From Rhodocyclales bacterium (GTDB taxonomy: Bacteria; Pseudomonadota; Gammaproteobacteria; Burkholderiales; Rhodocyclaceae): a DNA stretch of 64,000 nucleotides. The translations under genes and the position numbers were made by a program. Position 1 is the stretch's first letter, and each line of letters starts with the position of its first letter. Below the pieces are notes generated by a model, which searched no databases, was not told the DNA's origin, and was given only the letters and a program-made list of their open reading frames with translations. The stretch is from positions 1 to 64,000 of the forward strand of contig JACOUN010000110.1 in assembly GCA_016177805.1 (NCBI GenBank), in the 5' to 3' direction. Of this stretch, positions 57,076-64,000 are shown piece after piece.

Positions 57076-57211
57076 AGCCAAGCGCAAACTGTAATTGCAC
57101 CGCAGCAATAAATCAAGCACGAACACCGCGTACAGCGCCCCCGGCGCATCGCCCCGTGATCGGTTAAAGTCGGGAAGCAACGCGCATTACACCCATGCAA
57201 TGGAGCACCCC

Positions 57212-58612
57212 ATGTGGACACCGAACCTGCTCGACTACGAAGGCCCGATCTACGAGAAGATCGCGGCGGCGCTCGCGCGCGACATCGCCAGCGGCGTCCT
57301 GCCCCCCGGCGCCCGCCTGCCGACACTCAAGGCCCTCGCGGCGGCGCTGGGCGTGACACCGGGCACGGTCAACCGCGCCTACGAGGTGGCACAACGCCAG
57401 GGGTTGGTGGATGGCGAGGTCGGGCGCGGCACCTTCGTACGCGGCTCCGCCGTGGCGCCTGCCTCGGCACCGGCGGCGCCCGGCATGCCCCCACCCGCCG
57501 CAGCCGACCTGGGCAACGACTGGATCGACCTGTCCATCATCAAACCGAATGTGCACCTGCAGGCCGGGTACGCGCGCACCTTGCTGCGCGACCTGGCCGA
57601 AACGCCCGACCTGAGCGGGCTGCTCGACTACACCCCGGACGGCGGCCGGCCTCGCCACCGCGAGGCCGGCGCGCGGTGGATGCAGGCCATGGGCATGCCC
57701 GCGCGCGCCGAACAGGTGGTGCTGACCGCCGGCTCGCAACACGGCCTGTGGGTGGCGGTCAATGCCCTGACCCGTCCGGACGAGCTGGTACTGTGCGAAT
57801 CGCTGTGCTATCCGGGAATCGCCTCGGTGGTGCTGAGCCTGGGGCGACGGCTCAAGGGGGTCGCGACCGACGACCAAGGGATGACGCCGGACGCCTTGCG
57901 CGCGCAGTGCCGCGACGAACGTCCGGCCTTGACCATCTGCATCGCCACCTGCCAGAACCCCACCGCCGGCGTGATGTCAGTCGAGCGCCGCGAGCGGATC
58001 GCGGCCATCGCGCGCGAGTTCGATTTCATTCTGGTCGACGACGACATCTACGGCTTTCTCGCCCCCGAACCACTGCCTCCACTTGCAAGCTTCGCCCCGG
58101 AACGCTCACTGTACTTGACCAGCCTGTCGAAATCCGCGCTACCCAGCCTGCGCCTGGGCTACGTGCACGGCCCGGCCGAATGGCTGACCCGCCTTGCCGC
58201 CAGTGTGCGCACCAGCATCTGGATGGTGTCACCACTGGCGGCACAGCTCGCCACCACGCTGATCGACAGCGGCAAGGCGCGGGAACTCGCCAGCACCCAG
58301 CGCGGCGAAGCCGCCGCACGCCAACTGATCGCGCGCGAACTGCTCGGCCACCATGCCTACCGCGCCCTCCCCGCCAGCTACCACCTGTGGCTCAAGCTGC
58401 CGCCGCACTGGAGCAGCGGCGAACAATTTGCCGCCCTCGCGCGCAGCCACAAACTGATCGTGGCGGGCGGCGACAGTTTCGCCATGAACCGCGACGGCGA
58501 AGGCCGCCAGTACGTGCGGATCGCGCTGATGGGGCCGACGCGAGAACAACTGCGCTTCGCCCTGACCAAGCTGGCGGGGTTGCTGAGTACGCCGGATGCG
58601 GCGTGGCTGTAG
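57212..58612 (+). CDS. MocR-family regulator (GntR HTH plus aminotransferase domain)
   Basis: This 466-residue protein has a GntR winged helix (residues about 10-78: IYEKIAAALARDIASGVLPPGARLPTLKALAAALGVTPGTVNRAYE) followed by an aspartate-aminotransferase-like domain whose PLP lysine lies in LTSLSKSALPSLRLGY. MocR proteins use PLP-bound ligands to control transcription. The ATG at 57212 is six bases after GGAG. Divergence from the BenE-type transporter suggests that as a target. Confidence 0.9.
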   Translation: MWTPNLLDYEGPIYEKIAAALARDIASGVLPPGARLPTLKALAAALGVTPGTVNRAYEVAQRQGLVDGEVGRGTFVRGSAVAPASAPAAPGMPPPAAADLGNDWIDLSIIKPNVHLQAGYARTLLRDLAETPDLSGLLDYTPDGGRPRHREAGARWMQAMGMPARAEQVVLTAGSQHGLWVAVNALTRPDELVLCESLCYPGIASVVLSLGRRLKGVATDDQGMTPDALRAQCRDERPALTICIATCQNPTAGVMSVERRERIAAIAREFDFILVDDDIYGFLAPEPLPPLASFAPERSLYLTSLSKSALPSLRLGYVHGPAEWLTRLAASVRTSIWMVSPLAAQLATTLIDSGKARELASTQRGEAAARQLIARELLGHHAYRALPASYHLWLKLPPHWSSGEQFAALARSHKLIVAGGDSFAMNRDGEGRQYVRIALMGPTREQLRFALTKLAGLLSTPDAAWL

Positions 58613-58637
58613 GCGCTACACAAACCCGCGAACGCGC

Positions 58638-59588
58638 TCAGCGCAGCATGCGTTTCACCTGCAGGTCGAGACTGCCCATGAAGTCTTCGACCGCCTCGGT
58701 GTAGGGGCCGGGCAGGCCCAGTTGGTCATTGATCTCGCCGTGCGACAGATCCTGCTCCAGCACCTGCGCGCGCACCTCCAGCCTGTCCGCCCTGGCCGCA
58801 AACGCATGCGCCTGCGGGCAGGCGTCGTCGCGCCGGGAAGAACACACCGCGAGCATCGGCGTGGCGATCGGCTGCAGTGCGTGGTAGGGCGAAGCCGCCA
58901 GCCAGTAGGCCGGCTTGTCGCCGAAGGCGTCGTCGTAGAGACCGGGATGCGGCGCCTGCATGATTTCGACCACGTTGAGCGCCGCGCTATCGAGCGGGAT
59001 CGTGCCCAGCCAGCGCTGCCGCACACCTTCGGCGATCGCGCTGGCCGGTGATGCGCCCAACAGCGCCACCAGATGCGCGCCGGCGGAGTGCCCCATCACG
59101 ATGAACTTGCCCGCGTCACCACCCCACGCTGCGGCCTGGGCTTGCGCCGTGCCGAGCGCGCGGGCGATATCGTAGGCCTGCGCGATCGGGGCGGTGTCGG
59201 GCAGCAGGCGGTAGTTGGCCGAGATGAAGATGAAGCCCTTGGCGACCCAGCGTTCCATCTTATTGGTCACCACGCCGCGCGCGCCTTTGTCTCCGCGGCG
59301 CCAGCCACCGCCGTGCACCATGAAGATCACCGGGGCGCTTTTCGTGCTCGGCGTGCTTGGCAGATACACGTCCATGCGTTGCAGCTCGTGCGGGCCATAC
59401 GGTACGTCGCTGATCAGCCGCACCCCGGCTGGCAGCGTCGCGGGGCCAAGCGCGCCGCCGGATTCCAGTTCGGTGCGGTCCTGACGCGCCGTGCGGCGCT
59501 CGGCGGACGCATCCTGCGTTCCGAGCAGCAACACGAGCATGAACAGGCAAAGATGCCGCAATTTGAAGCGCGCAACGATGGAATGCAT
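58638..59588 (-). CDS. Exported alpha/beta hydrolase
   Basis: This 316-residue protein has a signal peptide (residues 1-29, hydrophobic LCLFMLVLLLG, cleavage after DASA) and a hormone-sensitive-lipase-type hydrolase fold. The oxyanion motif HGGGW is at 92-96, and nucleophile S168 is in GHSAG (166-170); a likely His is in DLSHGEIND near the C-terminus. Substrate is unknown; carboxylic esters are likely. It is convergent with the MocR gene (26 bases between ends) and follows a DUF488 gene. Confidence 0.85.
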   Translation of the reverse strand: MHSIVARFKLRHLCLFMLVLLLGTQDASAERRTARQDRTELESGGALGPATLPAGVRLISDVPYGPHELQRMDVYLPSTPSTKSAPVIFMVHGGGWRRGDKGARGVVTNKMERWVAKGFIFISANYRLLPDTAPIAQAYDIARALGTAQAQAAAWGGDAGKFIVMGHSAGAHLVALLGASPASAIAEGVRQRWLGTIPLDSAALNVVEIMQAPHPGLYDDAFGDKPAYWLAASPYHALQPIATPMLAVCSSRRDDACPQAHAFAARADRLEVRAQVLEQDLSHGEINDQLGLPGPYTEAVEDFMGSLDLQVKRMLR

Positions 59589-59625
59589 GGATGTGTTCTC
59601 CACAAGAAGTGTATGAAATGCGGTG

Positions 59626-60012
59626 CTATTCGATGAGCGCGCCCTTGTCCGCGAGCAGCACCCGCAGCACCGAGCGGTGACAGCGCGCTTCGTCCTCGCA
59701 GTAGCATCCGATCGAGAAATTGCTGTGGTGTGACAGCGCCGCGAGCAGTTCCAGCACATGGCTGGCATCGGGGGTGGCCATTTCGGCCCGATAGCGTTTG
59801 ACGAAGGCCCCCCATTCGGCGGGGGTGGCCGCCGCCAGCGCGAGCTTGACGCTCTCGGCGCTGGGCGACAGATTGGGCAACCATACGTCGTACCAGTCCC
59901 GCGCCGCGAACTCCGACTTCGGCACTCCGCGCGGTGGACGCCGCACGGTGCCGATCCGCACCCCTTCATTCGCGCCGCGCGCGCTCCCGAGCCTCACCAC
60001 ACGTATGACCAT
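59626..60012 (-). CDS. DUF488 protein
   Basis: This 128-residue protein belongs to DUF488, a family of unknown function. The pattern VRIGTVRRPPRGVPKSEFAARDWYDVWLPNLSPS at the start and IGCYCEDEARCHRSVLRVLL at the end, with paired Cys and His, is typical. It precedes the exported hydrolase by 37 bases on the same strand. The cysteines could bind a metal or take part in redox chemistry; this is inference. Confidence 0.88.
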   Translation of the reverse strand: MVIRVVRLGSARGANEGVRIGTVRRPPRGVPKSEFAARDWYDVWLPNLSPSAESVKLALAAATPAEWGAFVKRYRAEMATPDASHVLELLAALSHHSNFSIGCYCEDEARCHRSVLRVLLADKGALIE

Positions 60013-60154
60013 GCCACCTCCGGATCATGACGGACGGGACAGTATGCATTGCCATGCGTGGTTTGGCGAAGCGCCAATCGGCAAGCGGTTGTTGCCGCGC
60101 GACCGGCGGAGCCGAACGGGCTGGCCGACCCATCGAAGCCCGGACCAGCGCGCC

Positions 60155-61099
60155 TCAGCGCACGTTCTGGTGAGCGCGCTTTTCCTGGTACATGAGCCGG
60201 TCGGCTTCGTCCCAGGCGCTCTTGAGCCCTGCCGACGGCGGGGTTCGCCCCGACACGCCGATCGATGCCTTGATGCGGGCATCGGCAAAGGCGTTGCGTA
60301 CCCGCTTGAGCAGGGCCTTGGCGCCGGCGCGGTCGCACTCGGAACTCATCACGCCGAACTCGTCGCCCCCCAGGCGCGAGACCACGTCGGAGGCGCGCGC
60401 CGCATGGGTCAGGGCTTCGGCGACACTGACGATCAGGGCGTCGCCGGCCGCGTGGCCGTGGGTGTCGTTGACCGTCTTGAGGTCGTCCACATCGACGATC
60501 AGGATCGCCGCCGGATGGCCGTAGCGGCGACAGCGCTCGTCTTCGGCATCGAGAAAGCGGTCCCAGGCGCGGCGGTTGTACAGCCCGGTCAGCTCATCGG
60601 TGAGTGCCTCGGCCTGCAAGCGCTCCAGCCGCCGCGCTTCTTCGCTGGCGCGGATGTCGGCCTGCAGGACGGAACTGAGCAAAGCCGCCAGCATCTCGAC
60701 CATTTCCAGCTCGGCTTCGATGGCGGGCGGCTGGGGTTCGGGGTCGATCGCGCACAGCGTGCCGAACAGCGACCCGTCGGAGAACGTCAGCGGCAGCCCC
60801 ACATAGGCCTTGATGTCCACTTGCCGGCCGATCGGCGCATCGGCGTACGCCTGCACGAGGTTGACGCATGGCGCGATGCGCGGGCCGTTGCCCTTGACCA
60901 TCTCGGAACAGAGCGAGTCGCTCCAGCGGAACACGGTTCCCGACGCGAGGCCGTAGCCATGATCCTCGCTTTGCAGCACGATCCAGTCGTCGCCTTCGGT
61001 GCGGGTGATCATCCACAGCCGGAAGCCCAGGCGCCGGTGCAGGAAGGCGAGAACCTCGCGCCCGGCCTGCGCGAAGTCCGAAAACGAGGATGAGAGCAT
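60155..61099 (-). CDS. GAF-GGDEF diguanylate cyclase
   Basis: This 314-residue protein has a GAF domain (residues about 10-145, containing LPLTFSDGSLFGTLCAIDP) and a GGDEF domain with intact GGDEF at 244-248. It also has an allosteric I-site RASD at 235-238, five residues before the motif as required. It is therefore predicted to make c-di-GMP with product inhibition. The ATG at 61099 has AAGGAG five bases upstream. No membrane helices are present, so it senses a cytosolic ligand. Confidence 0.93.
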   Translation of the reverse strand: MLSSSFSDFAQAGREVLAFLHRRLGFRLWMITRTEGDDWIVLQSEDHGYGLASGTVFRWSDSLCSEMVKGNGPRIAPCVNLVQAYADAPIGRQVDIKAYVGLPLTFSDGSLFGTLCAIDPEPQPPAIEAELEMVEMLAALLSSVLQADIRASEEARRLERLQAEALTDELTGLYNRRAWDRFLDAEDERCRRYGHPAAILIVDVDDLKTVNDTHGHAAGDALIVSVAEALTHAARASDVVSRLGGDEFGVMSSECDRAGAKALLKRVRNAFADARIKASIGVSGRTPPSAGLKSAWDEADRLMYQEKRAHQNVR

Positions 61100-61349
61100 C
61101 ACCACTCCTTGCCCGCTCCTGGCGCGATGCGCCCGGAACCGCGCGTGCCTGCCAGGCGAGTCCTGGTTGGCGTGTGTTGATTCAATTATCGACGATGGCG
61201 CCGATACTTCAACCCGGATTCCCGGTACACGGGCCATCGCATGAACCGCTCGCCATCATTGCGGGCGCGCTTGCAGGACGAGGCACGCGTAGGCGCGGCT
61301 GGCTGTTGGGTGCGGTTGCCGCCATGCATCGGCGCGCCGACCGGCGATG

Positions 61350-61757
61350 CTATTCGTTGCGCGCCTTGAGCAAGTCGCGGATCTCGGCCAGCAGTTGCGC
61401 CTCGGCGCTGGGCGCGGGTGGTGCGGCGGGCGCTTCCTGTTCCTTGCGCTTGAGCGTATTGATGGCCTTGACCGCGATGAAGATCGCGAATGCGACGATG
61501 GTGAAGTCCATCACCGTCTGGATGAACTTGCCGTACGCGAGCGTGACCGCCGGCACATCACCGGCGGCCGCCTTGAGCACGATCGCCAGATCGGAAAAAT
61601 CCACCCCGCCGATCAGCAGCCCCAGCGGCGGCATGACCACGTCGCCGACAAAGGACGAGACGATCTTGCCGAACGCCGCGCCGACGATGATGCCGACCGC
61701 CATGTCGACCACGTTGCCCTTGACCGCGAACTCCCTGAATTCCTTGAGCATGCCCAT
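61350..61757 (-). CDS. mscL: Large-conductance mechanosensitive channel
   Basis: MscL (135 residues) opens under membrane tension to release solutes in osmotic downshock. The first helix and pore region are [38 protein letters not shown], and the second helix is [15 protein letters not shown]. The C-terminal bundle ends [13 protein letters not shown]. All parts are complete. It stands alone between the cyclase and metH. Confidence 0.96.
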   Translation of the reverse strand: MGMLKEFREFAVKGNVVDMAVGIIVGAAFGKIVSSFVGDVVMPPLGLLIGGVDFSDLAIVLKAAAGDVPAVTLAYGKFIQTVMDFTIVAFAIFIAVKAINTLKRKEQEAPAAPPAPSAEAQLLAEIRDLLKARNE

Positions 61758-61831
61758 GACGACGCCTCTCCGCGTGGTTGTTGTTGGTAACGGCGAAATC
61801 TACGCCAGATCGCGCGCGATGTGCACCCCCG

Positions 61832-64000
<2,169 letters not shown>

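Overview
The window is high-GC proteobacterial chromosome, most likely from a betaproteobacterium, though a gammaproteobacterium is possible. The clues are the full-length biotin pyruvate carboxylase, an S-adenosylhomocysteine (SAH) riboswitch ahead of ahcY, DUF1631, DUF502 and DUF3369 genes, GNAT/nitrilase and TlyA-metF neighbours, and two kinds of dispersed palindrome common in beta- and gammaproteobacteria. I cannot name a genus. No rRNA, tRNA or CRISPR array was recognised.

Layout. 1-1377: an IS4-family insertion sequence with perfect 17-bp ends. 1491-2028: a Phd/RelE toxin-antitoxin pair. 2250-13622 (minus strand): gcvH, gcvP, an ACT protein, glyA, sdaA, gcvT and pyruvate carboxylase, in effect a glycine to serine to pyruvate to oxaloacetate route, with a divergent LysR gene. 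14673-16721: an AlbA_2/ATPase-type regulator and an Arc-like protein between decayed ends of a type I restriction system (HsdR N-terminus and HsdS C-terminus). 17396-22480: alanine/D-amino-acid catabolism (AGCS symporter, RidA, DadA) facing an ACT-PAS-AAA+ sigma-54 activator. A sigma-54 promoter and two matching 16-bp sites can be read in the dadA/activator gap. 22459-29760: c-di-GMP and two-component signalling (HD-GYP, DUF502, REC-DUF3369-GGDEF-EAL, PAS histidine kinase).

29848-31348: an ISNCY/IS1202-like insertion flanked by a perfect 21-bp direct repeat, just upstream of the promoter, SAH riboswitch and ahcY. 33049-33833: a VapBC/FitAB-like module with an operator palindrome. 33880-37458: overlapping GNAT, nitrilase-family, TlyA, metF and TfoX-N genes. 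37443-43894: a small hypothetical, DUF1631, a HerA-like ATPase (DUF853), yebC, an EamA transporter and ruvC. 43911-47554: a secreted PHB-depolymerase-family esterase with an FnIII domain, an unknown membrane protein, repeat-rich DNA and an AhpD-like peroxidase. 47644-54356: a Na/Pi cotransporter, DOMON-like protein, DUF1343 (NamZ-like), an atypical PRPP synthetase, a Ser/Thr kinase fused to a cyclic-nucleotide domain, and a stand-alone paralogue of that domain.

54353-64000: a broken nucleoside-recognition membrane gene, an Lrp/AsnC regulator, a BenE transporter divergent from a MocR regulator, a secreted alpha/beta hydrolase, DUF488, a GAF-GGDEF cyclase, mscL and the 3' part of metH. ahcY, metF and metH together cover much of the methionine/SAM cycle. 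The SAH riboswitch directly links ahcY to that cycle, and the gcv/glyA block supplies its one-carbon units.
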